Below are positions 57,326 to 64,000 of a stretch of 64,000 nt of DNA, piece by piece; within the stretch, counting starts at the first letter, position 1; each line of letters begins with the position of its first letter. The position numbers were made by a program, and so were the translations under genes. The notes under the pieces were generated by a model. The model saw only the letters and a program-made list of their open reading frames with translations. It did not search any database and was not told the origin of the DNA. The stretch lies in NCBI RefSeq assembly GCF_017569205.1, contig NZ_CP071870.1, positions 3,286,001 to 3,350,000 of the forward strand, read 5' to 3'. This DNA is from Propioniciclava sp. MC1595 (GTDB lineage Bacteria > Actinomycetota > Actinomycetes > Propionibacteriales > Propionibacteriaceae).

Positions 57326-57877
57326 ATGGACGATCGACAGAAACGCATCTTTGAAGCCCTACTAGAGAAAGAACGTGCTGATCTGGCGAACACGTACCGC
57401 TCTGCACTAGACCTGCTTGCGTTGGTGCCGCCGGAGGGCACACAGCGAACACGAATCGCGTTCATATGTCACTCGATGCGCGAGGTCATGAACCGTGTGC
57501 TCGGGGTCATGGGCAGCAGCGCCAGCCCCAGAATCAAGCCTCCGACGACGATTCAGGTTCAGGCCCTTCCAAATATTATCGCGCAATACCCAGATCTAGC
57601 GCTCGACGGGGAAGGTGAATCGATTCCGGTCCCGAAGAGCGTAGCCGAGGTGTTTGATAAGCTGATCAAGACAGCCATCCAGGAGAAGCGGCGAAGCCGG
57701 GATGACGTCGCCGCCCTGCTCACGGATGACGGCAACAGTGGTCATGTCGTCGTAACGCGCTGGATCGATGCACGTTCATTTTTCGTAAAGTGGGCCCATT
57801 TGCACGACACGGACCCCGACCTGTCCGAACTCCCTAACCTGAGTTGGGTCACCGTTCGGCGATTCTTGCATCGGTAG
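57326..57877 (+). pseudogene. Unknown-system gene A, 5' part, interrupted by an IS1634-type element
   Basis: Native codons run from MDDRQKRIFEALLEKERADL to LSELPN (171 residues), after which the frame enters the insertion element at 57838 and ends at a false stop. The protein is soluble and helical, with VTRWIDARSFFVKWAHLHDT as its most conserved-looking part. The start at 57326 is a choice; TTG 57260 and TTG 57287 upstream are possible. The remaining 46 codons lie at 59611-59751. Removing the element plus one CCTAA copy joins LPN to DDMIRDQIKVFDELF in frame, giving 217 residues. The family is not recognised. It overlaps the next large gene, so the pair is an operon. Confidence 0.75.
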
Positions 57878-59604
57878 GGGCCGTGACTTGCGGTGATGCC
57901 GTGGCTTGGTGCTTCGTTTAGGCACTAAGCGGGACTCTAGGATCGGGGCATGGCGTGGATTCGGCGGGTGCGGACGGCCTCGGGGGCGACCGCGGTGCAG
58001 ATCGCTGAGTCGGTGGGTGGTCGACGTCGCATCGTGCGGCACGTGGGGTCGGCGCACGATGAGGCCGAGCTTGGGCTGCTGATGGCCCAGGCCAGCAAGC
58101 TGCTCCAGGACGATGCCCAGGGGCAGTTGGATCTGGGGCTGTCGCTGCCAGTTCCTTGGGCCGCGATGGTGCCGGCCCCGGCCGAGACGCTGTTCGGGGA
58201 GCAGGTCAAGGGCCCGGTGCGGCGCCCGGTGGTGGCCGCGCCTCGTGTGCTGCGAACGTCCTCGGCGTTGCTGTATGAGGCGTTGGCCGGGGTGTACACC
58301 GACCTGGGTTTCGACGTCCTGGACGATGAGGTGTTCCGCGACCTGGTCATCGCGCGGGTGGTGGAGCCGACCAGCCTGCTGGACGTGGACCGGGTGCTGG
58401 CAGACCTGGGTCGGACCGCGGCCAGCCTGTCGACGCGCAAGCGCACGTTGGGCCGATGCCAGGACGGGGCCTACCGCGACCAGGTCGCCAAACTGTGCTT
58501 CGAGCAGGCCCGGGCCAGCGGGGATGTGTCGTTGTGCCTGTACGACGTGACCACGCTGCACTTCGAAGCCGCTGAGGAAGATGCCCTGCGCAAGGTCGGC
58601 TACTCCAAGGAACGCCGGGTCGACCCGCAGATCATCGTCGGTCTGCTGGTCGACCGGCACGGTTTCCCGTTGGAGATCGGGTGCTGGGAGGGCAACAAGG
58701 CCGAGACGCACACGATCGTGCCGATCATCGAGGCCTTCGCCGCCCGGCACGAGATCGAGGACTTGGTCGTGGTCGCTGACGCCGGGATGCTGTCGGCTGC
58801 CAATTTGAAGGCCCTGGATCAGGCCGGGCACACCTTCATCGTCGGGTCCAAGACCACCAAGGCCCCGATCGACCTGGCCTCCCACTTCCGCTGGCACGGG
58901 GATGTGTTCACCGACGGCCAGGTCATCGACACCCTGACCCCCAAGGTCGGCAAGAACACCGACAACGACACCGCCAAGCGTCGCGAGCCGGTCTGGGACC
59001 CCGAGCAGCACCGCAACTCGTGGCGGGCGGTGTGGTCCTACTCGGCCAAGCGGTTCGCCCGGGACAACAAGACCCTCACCGCCCAGGAGAACCGGGCCCG
59101 GGCAGCGATCGAGGGGGACAAACCAGCCCGGACGCCCAGGTTCGTCAAGACACAGACCGACGGACTGGTCCTGGACGAAGCCGCGCTGGCCCGAGCCCGG
59201 CGGTTGGCAGGACTCAAAGGCCTGGTCACCAACATCCCGGCCACGGTGCTGCCCGCTGCCGAGGTGATCAGCTCCTATGCCGACCTGTGGCACGTGGAGC
59301 ACTCCTTCAGGATGTCCAAGAGTGACCTGAGGGCCCGCCCACTGTTCGCCAGACGACGCGACTCCATCGAGGCGCACCTGACCATCGTGTTCACCGCCCT
59401 AGCCATCGGCCGCACCGTCCAGGACCGGACCGGCCTGTCGCTACGTCGAGTCCTGCGCCAACTCCGTCCGCTGCGTTCAGCAACGATCCAGGCCAACGGC
59501 GCTATCCAGACCCTGCCACCAGCCCTCGGCGACGACGAGCAGGCCGTCCTTGACGACCTCAAACAAGCCAGCTCAAGGCACTAAGCCGCTTGACCCAACT
59601 CAGG
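57838..59604 (+). mobile_element. IS1634-type (IS4 group) insertion sequence with intact target duplication
   Basis: The 1767-base element ends in perfect 14-bp inverted repeats, CCTGAGTTGGGTCA (57838-57851) and TGACCCAACTCAGG (59591-59604). The flanks carry an exact five-base direct repeat, CCTAA (57833-57837 and 59605-59609). It holds one intact transposase gene. Perfect ends, a perfect target duplication and an undamaged host gene on both sides indicate a recent insertion. Confidence 0.92.
57950..59584 (+). CDS. IS1634-family transposase
   Basis: A 544-residue DDE transposase without frameshift. The catalytic residues are in YDVTTLHFE (first Asp), VVVADAGM (second Asp) and WHVEHSFRMSKSDL (Glu, in the Y-R-E-K-type signature of the IS4/IS1634 group). 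The N-terminal domain (GATAVQIAESVGGRRRIVRH) is typical of actinobacterial members. The ATG has a weak ribosome site, and the gene fills most of the element. Base composition is that of a high-GC host, unlike the genes it landed in. Confidence 0.93.
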   Translation: MAWIRRVRTASGATAVQIAESVGGRRRIVRHVGSAHDEAELGLLMAQASKLLQDDAQGQLDLGLSLPVPWAAMVPAPAETLFGEQVKGPVRRPVVAAPRVLRTSSALLYEALAGVYTDLGFDVLDDEVFRDLVIARVVEPTSLLDVDRVLADLGRTAASLSTRKRTLGRCQDGAYRDQVAKLCFEQARASGDVSLCLYDVTTLHFEAAEEDALRKVGYSKERRVDPQIIVGLLVDRHGFPLEIGCWEGNKAETHTIVPIIEAFAARHEIEDLVVVADAGMLSAANLKALDQAGHTFIVGSKTTKAPIDLASHFRWHGDVFTDGQVIDTLTPKVGKNTDNDTAKRREPVWDPEQHRNSWRAVWSYSAKRFARDNKTLTAQENRARAAIEGDKPARTPRFVKTQTDGLVLDEAALARARRLAGLKGLVTNIPATVLPAAEVISSYADLWHVEHSFRMSKSDLRARPLFARRRDSIEAHLTIVFTALAIGRTVQDRTGLSLRRVLRQLRPLRSATIQANGAIQTLPPALGDDEQAVLDDLKQASSRH

Positions 59605-59751
59605 CCTAACGATGACATGATCAGAGATCAGATCAAAGTATTCGATGAGTTGTTCGACGGTGTAATAGCTAGCTTCTTCGCCCTCGCACATTCGATCGAG
59701 GACTTGCTCGCTGAGATTAATGCTCCACTGATGGAGGGTGACGATGAGTAG
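59605..59751 (+). pseudogene. Unknown-system gene A, 3' part after the insertion element
   Basis: Begins with the right copy of the CCTAA target duplication and continues DDMIRDQIKVFDELFDGVIA, then SFFALAHSIEDLLAEINAPL, then MEGDDE and the stop. The helix-rich, acidic tail would be lost from gene A because of the insertion. The stop at 59749-59751 overlaps the start of the next large gene by eight bases, so translation of that gene was originally coupled to gene A. Confidence 0.75.
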
Positions 59752-62614
59752 GTTCAAAAAGCCGACTCCGGCAGATGTCCGCGCCGTGCTGCTGAAGGTT
59801 CCGACTCTTCAACTCCGCAGAGTGTTCTACTCGGGCCTACAGAATCCCCATTGGGTTCAGCCCTTGTCCGAGGCCGGCGCGTTCTCATCGCCACCCGAGC
59901 CGCAAATGACTGCTGACGGCTACGTTCGTGATCTCTATTGGCCCGAGCTTTCATATTTGATTCGGATGGCGACCGTGGTGCCGACGGACGTAGTGGACGT
60001 ACTACTTGGCCTTAAACACAGCAACAACGCGTGGGTGCGACGAGCCGTCTTCGAGATCGGCGCAAGAATTCCAGCCCGAGAGGCGGCGCGACTTCGACCG
60101 CTATTGGAGGCTTGGGAGACGACAGGATTTGGCTGGCGGACTGATCCGCGCGAACTGGTCTCGTTCGCAGTCACGCTTCTCGAGGGTGGGGAAACGAAGA
60201 CCGGGCGATGGGTTGCCAACCTGCTCTTCGAGCCTCGAGCGCCGAAGGTGGAGGGCATGTTCAAGAAGCCACACACGGAGCTCGAGGACTACTGGTATCA
60301 AGAGGAACTGCCGCGAGTGCTTGAGGCGCTCGGAGAGGATGCGTTGAAAGCGGTCACAGGCTGGCTCGCGAAATATGCCATCTTGGCTGGCCACTCAGGG
60401 CAGCACGATTTCAGCGGCATGATGCGCCCGTCAATCCGAGATCGTGGCGATCTTCATCCAGACGCTGAGCAAGCGCTCGTTGACGCGGTGCGCGACCTGG
60501 CCGTTACCGCGATGCCGAGCGACCCTGAGGCCACTGTGGAGACGCTGCTGCGCCCCAGAGTGCAGTTGCTGAGAAAGATCGCCTTGTTCGCGGCTGGTGA
60601 GGCGCTTCGGAAACGGGTTGGCGAACCTCGTGGCTCCACCGAGATTTTCGGAGTCGCCGAGCGCCTCCTCGGCGATATCGGGTCCCATGACATGTATCTG
60701 CGTGTTGAATATGCTGAGTTAGCACAGGCAGTGGCCAAGGTGAAACCTGAATCACTGAGTGTCATCAACGATTTTATCGATACGGCTTATGCCGAAGACC
60801 TCGAGTCGATGAGGGAGCGACTGACTGAAGGCCATGCCGCAGAAGGCGATTCTGAAGCACAGATCACGGAGCGTGCAGATCGATACAAGCACAACTGGTT
60901 GTCTGCCATTGGTGCCGAGGCGCTCCCTCCGCAGGCGCGTGACGCACTGTGGTCATTGGATGCGAGGTTTGGCGTCATTGAAGAACCGATGACTCCTTTG
61001 GGAATGGTCACGAGTTGGATCGGTCCGAACCCCTACCTATCTCAAGATGAGATGGCTCTGGTTGGCGCTCAAGAGCTGGTTGCTCTCTTGTCCAGTTGGC
61101 GTCAATCCGGGAACCGATGGGGTCCGGAGCCATCCCATGAAGGACAGGGCAGAGAACTGTCCGCATTTCTTACAACGAACCCCCTAGCTCTTTCGGGCGA
61201 ACATGACCTCACATTCCGACTCAGGCCGACATACCTCCGAGCGATTCTCCGGGGATGGGAGGCGGCGCTTAAGGCTGACCTTGAGCTTGACTGGGAGCAG
61301 GTTGCCGATCTGGTTCGGGACGTTCTCGAACACGAGAATGACTCGGCGTTCCCCGTTGAGGGGAGCGAGTTTGACGACGACAGGGACTTTCGTGGGGCTA
61401 AGCGTGCAGCCGTCGGACTGCTTAATGAACTTGTGAAGGTCCGCAAAGCCACTGCAGTTCCACCCGAGTCGATGCAACGCTTCGCAGAGCTCCTGATTGT
61501 GCAAGCGGACGATGAGGACGCATGGGCCGAATATGATTCTCATGAACAGGGGGAGGACCCTTGGGACCCGCTCACCATGTCAATCAACTGGCAGTGGCCT
61601 GAACGCCTTCGCGGCCTCTTTCATCTCGCCCTGCGCGAAGAGGCCTATCATTGGAGAGGGAGAGCATTTTCGGCCCTGGAGCGCGAATTGGGTCGCCCGG
61701 ATAGGCATGGGGCGAGTGCTGCAGTCATCGGAGAGAGCTTCGGTAGGATTTACAATCACGCGCCTGAATGGCTGGATTCCCACCTTGAGGAGTTCTTTGG
61801 GTCAGCAGAGGGGCTAAGTGTTCAGCAACAGATCGCTCTCACGACAGCAATGGCGATGCACTACTACCATCGAGAATTGTACAACCTGCTAACCCCATCA
61901 CTCCTAGCTGCGATCGAGCTTGGTGACGGGTTAGTAAGTGGATGGCGCACGGACATGGACCCGCGACAGCGAATCGGTGAATGGGTGATCGATGCGATCA
62001 TCCTCGGCCATCAGACGATTGACGACCCTGTCGCGCACTCGTTTTTCACGGCCACGCCCCCGAGTGTACGCGGGGAGGCTATCGGAAAGATTGCGTGGTC
62101 TTTCTTCCGCGCGGAGACGGTGGACGATGCGGTACGTGACCGCTTTGCCAGCTTCCTAGACGATCGTATTGCTCACGTGGCCGCCCACCATGGGGACGGA
62201 GGGGAACTCTCGGGCATGTATTGGATTGCTAAGGGGGGTAAGTTTCCAGTCGAATGGTGGCTTCCTCGACTGCGGCAAGCGCTGGAGTTCGAGCCAAGCA
62301 TTGCGACGGAGCGCTACATGATCGGAAGTGAACTTGCGGAGGCCGCGACCGTGGACCCGAAAAATGCGTTAGCAGTGCTGCAATCGCTCCTTTCACGACG
62401 AGACCAGGAAGGGATGGTTAGTTTCGACCTCATGCGAAAGGCGGTGCCAACGGTTATAGCCGCTGCCATCCGGTCTGGGGACGATGACTTACGGAAAGAA
62501 GCGGATCGATACATGAACGAACTGGGGGCCGCAGGCAATTTGGGTCTCGAAGCTGAGGTACACGCGATTCTTCAGGGAAAGGCGGCCGGTGGGGCCTGGG
62601 TTGAAGAGGTTTGA
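59744..62614 (+). CDS. Large helical-repeat protein of unknown function (system gene B)
   Basis: A 956-residue soluble protein (958 if GTG 59738 is used). It has no membrane span, signal peptide, P-loop or nuclease motif that I can find. The N-terminus has a distinctive RRVFYSGLQNPHWVQPL motif and then WPELSYLIRMA and helix pairs (NNAWVRRAVFEIGARIPARE) suggesting HEAT-like repeats, which continue through much of the length. Codon use and base composition are clearly less GC-rich than the flanking chromosome. Its start overlaps gene A. Large repeat proteins paired with a small helical protein are common in defence islands as sensors or scaffolds, but that role is inference here. The gene is intact, although it may now be poorly expressed behind the insertion. 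Confidence 0.6.
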   Translation: MSRFKKPTPADVRAVLLKVPTLQLRRVFYSGLQNPHWVQPLSEAGAFSSPPEPQMTADGYVRDLYWPELSYLIRMATVVPTDVVDVLLGLKHSNNAWVRRAVFEIGARIPAREAARLRPLLEAWETTGFGWRTDPRELVSFAVTLLEGGETKTGRWVANLLFEPRAPKVEGMFKKPHTELEDYWYQEELPRVLEALGEDALKAVTGWLAKYAILAGHSGQHDFSGMMRPSIRDRGDLHPDAEQALVDAVRDLAVTAMPSDPEATVETLLRPRVQLLRKIALFAAGEALRKRVGEPRGSTEIFGVAERLLGDIGSHDMYLRVEYAELAQAVAKVKPESLSVINDFIDTAYAEDLESMRERLTEGHAAEGDSEAQITERADRYKHNWLSAIGAEALPPQARDALWSLDARFGVIEEPMTPLGMVTSWIGPNPYLSQDEMALVGAQELVALLSSWRQSGNRWGPEPSHEGQGRELSAFLTTNPLALSGEHDLTFRLRPTYLRAILRGWEAALKADLELDWEQVADLVRDVLEHENDSAFPVEGSEFDDDRDFRGAKRAAVGLLNELVKVRKATAVPPESMQRFAELLIVQADDEDAWAEYDSHEQGEDPWDPLTMSINWQWPERLRGLFHLALREEAYHWRGRAFSALERELGRPDRHGASAAVIGESFGRIYNHAPEWLDSHLEEFFGSAEGLSVQQQIALTTAMAMHYYHRELYNLLTPSLLAAIELGDGLVSGWRTDMDPRQRIGEWVIDAIILGHQTIDDPVAHSFFTATPPSVRGEAIGKIAWSFFRAETVDDAVRDRFASFLDDRIAHVAAHHGDGGELSGMYWIAKGGKFPVEWWLPRLRQALEFEPSIATERYMIGSELAEAATVDPKNALAVLQSLLSRRDQEGMVSFDLMRKAVPTVIAAAIRSGDDDLRKEADRYMNELGAAGNLGLEAEVHAILQGKAAGGAWVEEV

Positions 62615-62964
62615 CCAAACCCGGTCCGCACGGTTCTCCTTGAGGTTGCGCGACCGTTCAGTGCGATTGGTCAAGGGCGAGGGGCTGGATGACGACAGAT
62701 CCTACTCCTGAGCGACCTTCGTCGTCGAAGCACCTCCGTGCGGTGGACCCAGCAGAACTGGCAGCTACCCACGGGAAGGAAGGAGCTCCGGCGGTCACGT
62801 GCCAGAATACATTGACTCCTTCGACATCGTTGGGGGCCGACCTATGCACACTGGACGTGCTGACCGAAAGCGCCTACGGGCAGTCGATGTCGCACAGTCC
62901 GGGAGTTCAATAGCCGCATCCAGCGGGTACGAACGAACACAACTGGCCGCGGGTGACGTTCGTG
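62615..62964 (+). other. Gap of about 350 bases after system gene B
   Basis: Two overlapping short forward frames (62689-62913 and 62799-63029) each hold partly protein-like text (LRAVDPAELAATHGKEGAPA; YIDSFDIVGGRPMHTGRADR), which might be pieces of one frameshifted small gene. Neither has a clear ribosome site. I see no terminator or repeat. Nothing here can be called with confidence. Confidence 0.4.
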
Positions 62965-63435
62965 CTATATATCCAGTTGACGCCGTCGGCGAAGATAGGC
63001 AGACCGGAGAGCTACCAGCGTTCGCCTAGCTTCTGAGCCTTGACCCGCCAGCTTGAAGGCTGCGATTGAGAATGCAGCCAAGATGGCGCAGACCGTGAGG
63101 CGGGCTGGACTCGCCGCGAACAGATCAATCCACCCTGTGAGTGTCACTAGAGATCCGGACCCCACCGAGTCAATGGCGTCCGCCAAGACTGCGAGCAAGG
63201 CCAAGAGGCCGCCGACTGCAAAAGGCCAGGAGATGGCCGTGACTCCGTTTCGTGCTTCGACAAGGGCCTGATCGACGGTCTCTAGCCAGTCGTCCAGCAC
63301 GGCGAGTTCGTCAATCTGCTTAGGGCCAGGGTACGACTCATCCCAAACCACGGTGTGCTGGTCCTCTGCAACAGCCAGTGGAGGACTGTCGATCCTATTC
63401 GGCCTCACCGGCGAGGGCATGTCTCCATCGGTCAC
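62965..63435 (-). CDS. Two-span membrane protein, unknown function
   Basis: A 156-residue protein. An acidic cytosolic N-terminus of about 60 residues ends in a helix (IDELAVLDDWLETVDQALVE). Two membrane helices follow (WPFAVGGLLALLAVLADAI; LTVCAILAAFSIAAFKLAG), then a basic tail (RSAYLRRRRQLDI). The layout resembles small two-span proteins found beside defence or conflict genes, including SLATT-type proteins, but I see no diagnostic motif. It converges with the system gene B region. The coding frame opposite to it is broken, which supports this strand. Confidence 0.5.
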   Translation of the reverse strand: MTDGDMPSPVRPNRIDSPPLAVAEDQHTVVWDESYPGPKQIDELAVLDDWLETVDQALVEARNGVTAISWPFAVGGLLALLAVLADAIDSVGSGSLVTLTGWIDLFAASPARLTVCAILAAFSIAAFKLAGQGSEARRTLVALRSAYLRRRRQLDI

Positions 63436-63599
63436 AGGGCAAGGTTACGAGGTTGCCCCAACATTCCAGCACTGTCGAGCCCGGGCCGGTCGGCGGCCCG
63501 ACCTAGATACATCCTCAACTGCCGCCGGCGGTGCGCTCATGTGATGCGCGCGATGGCCGTGAAGCGTCGATGACCGTCGCTGCGTCGTAGTCTTCGGGA

Positions 63600-63998
63600 A
63601 TGGCTTTCGGCAAGACACGCAAGGCCCGCGCGGACCGGCGCCGCAAACGCCGACTGGGCAGCAAGGTCCACGACCTCACCGACTTGCAGTGGGCAGCGTT
63701 GAAGGACGCGTGGGCCGGATGCGCGTACTGCGGGGTGACCGACACGCCACTGCAGCGCGACTGCGTCCTGCCGATCTCTCGCGGCGGGCGCTACACCCTC
63801 GACAACGTCGTCCCTGCCTGCCGCTCCTGCAACACCAGCAAATGCAATGACGAAGTCACCGGCTGGCTGCGCCGCAAGCGGCTCGACGAACGCACGTTCC
63901 TGCTCCGACACCTCGACATTCGCACCACCCTCGTGCAGCAGTCCCTGCGCCGCGGCGCCTGCGCAGTGGTCGCGGAAGTGTCCACACCCATGTCGTGA
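63600..63998 (+). CDS. HNH endonuclease-domain protein with altered first motif residue
   Basis: A 132-residue protein. After a basic N-terminus (KTRKARADRRRKRRLGSK) comes the HNH core: the zinc pair CAYC, then RDCVLPISRGGRYTLDNVVP, then the second zinc pair CRSC with NTSKCNDEV. In ordinary HNH proteins the first motif residue is His (DHVxPxSRGG); here it is Cys (DCVLPISRGG), while the central Asn and the rest remain. Nuclease activity may be lost or changed. The ATG has no clear ribosome site. HNH proteins of this size occur in mobile elements and restriction systems. The right neighbour lies outside the window. Confidence 0.72.
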   Translation: MAFGKTRKARADRRRKRRLGSKVHDLTDLQWAALKDAWAGCAYCGVTDTPLQRDCVLPISRGGRYTLDNVVPACRSCNTSKCNDEVTGWLRRKRLDERTFLLRHLDIRTTLVQQSLRRGACAVVAEVSTPMS

Positions 63999-64000
63999 CC

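Noticed and set aside
62641-62656. GGTTGCGCGACC resembling the LacI-like palindrome at 50613
   Set aside because: Imperfect, not upstream of a likely regulated gene, and one base away from chance expectation in GC-rich DNA.
62689-63029. Two overlapping short forward frames
   Set aside because: Neither has a start signal or recognised motif; part overlaps the better-supported reverse-strand membrane protein. Noted only as a possible frameshifted remnant.

Overview
The window is about 70% G+C and densely packed, with short intergenic gaps and many genes that appear to start on leaderless mRNAs: a TANNNT-type -10 box sits about six bases before the ATG or GTG. With a long pyruvate carboxylase, a one-chain L-serine dehydratase and a YtrA-type GntR/ABC operon, this points to a high-GC actinobacterium. 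A propionibacterium-like host (Propionibacteriaceae) is my inference, not something proved here. No rRNA, tRNA or CRISPR array was seen.

Positions 1-41.7 kb read as ordinary chromosome. In order: a sulfide-oxidation pair (TusE/DsrC-like plus sulfide:quinone oxidoreductase) under a CsoR/CstR-like operator; a phosphotransferase-like/zinc-ribbon/aldo-keto reductase trio coupled by ATGA overlaps; the Lhr helicase; a COG2403 GTPase; L-serine dehydratase; an M3 peptidase; a transmembrane Ser/Thr kinase; an APH-type kinase; CPBP and ACT-domain proteins; a small membrane protein coupled to an MFS exporter; a GntR-ABC-permease operon; SerB; a GH3 glycosidase; two DUF2207-like paralogues; IlvD; a rhomboid-like protein; two paralogous 4-TM proteins around a ThiM-like protein; DUF2252; PdxH; a rifampin-phosphotransferase-like protein; an old-yellow-enzyme-type oxidoreductase; and another MFS protein. 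A 14-16 bp dispersed repeat (CAAGCCCTCGGCGC) occurs between genes and, in frame, inside lhr.

Positions 41.7-57 kb are rearranged. An IS256-family element has split a pectate lyase gene. A decayed partial copy of pyc (44.6-45.2 kb) and a decayed copy of its divergent membrane-protein neighbour (50.75-51.1 kb) flank a disaccharide cassette. That cassette holds a P-loop kinase fused to a GH13_18-type sugar phosphorylase, a sucrose/maltose-type MFS symporter, an SRPBCC protein and a universal stress protein. The intact pyc/membrane-protein pair follows at 51.3-55.3 kb. Next come several pseudogenes: an amidase with an in-frame stop, a lipoprotein with two frameshifts, and a probably truncated small gene.

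Positions 57.2-64 kb have lower G+C and look acquired. A two-gene operon of unknown function encodes a 217-residue protein followed by a large protein of about 956 residues that is probably helical-repeat. The first gene is split by an IS1634-type element with 14-bp terminal repeats and a CCTAA target duplication. Removing the element and one CCTAA restores the frame exactly. A two-TM protein and an HNH nuclease with an altered first motif residue follow. This operon and the kinase-phosphorylase fusion are the best candidates for undescribed biology.
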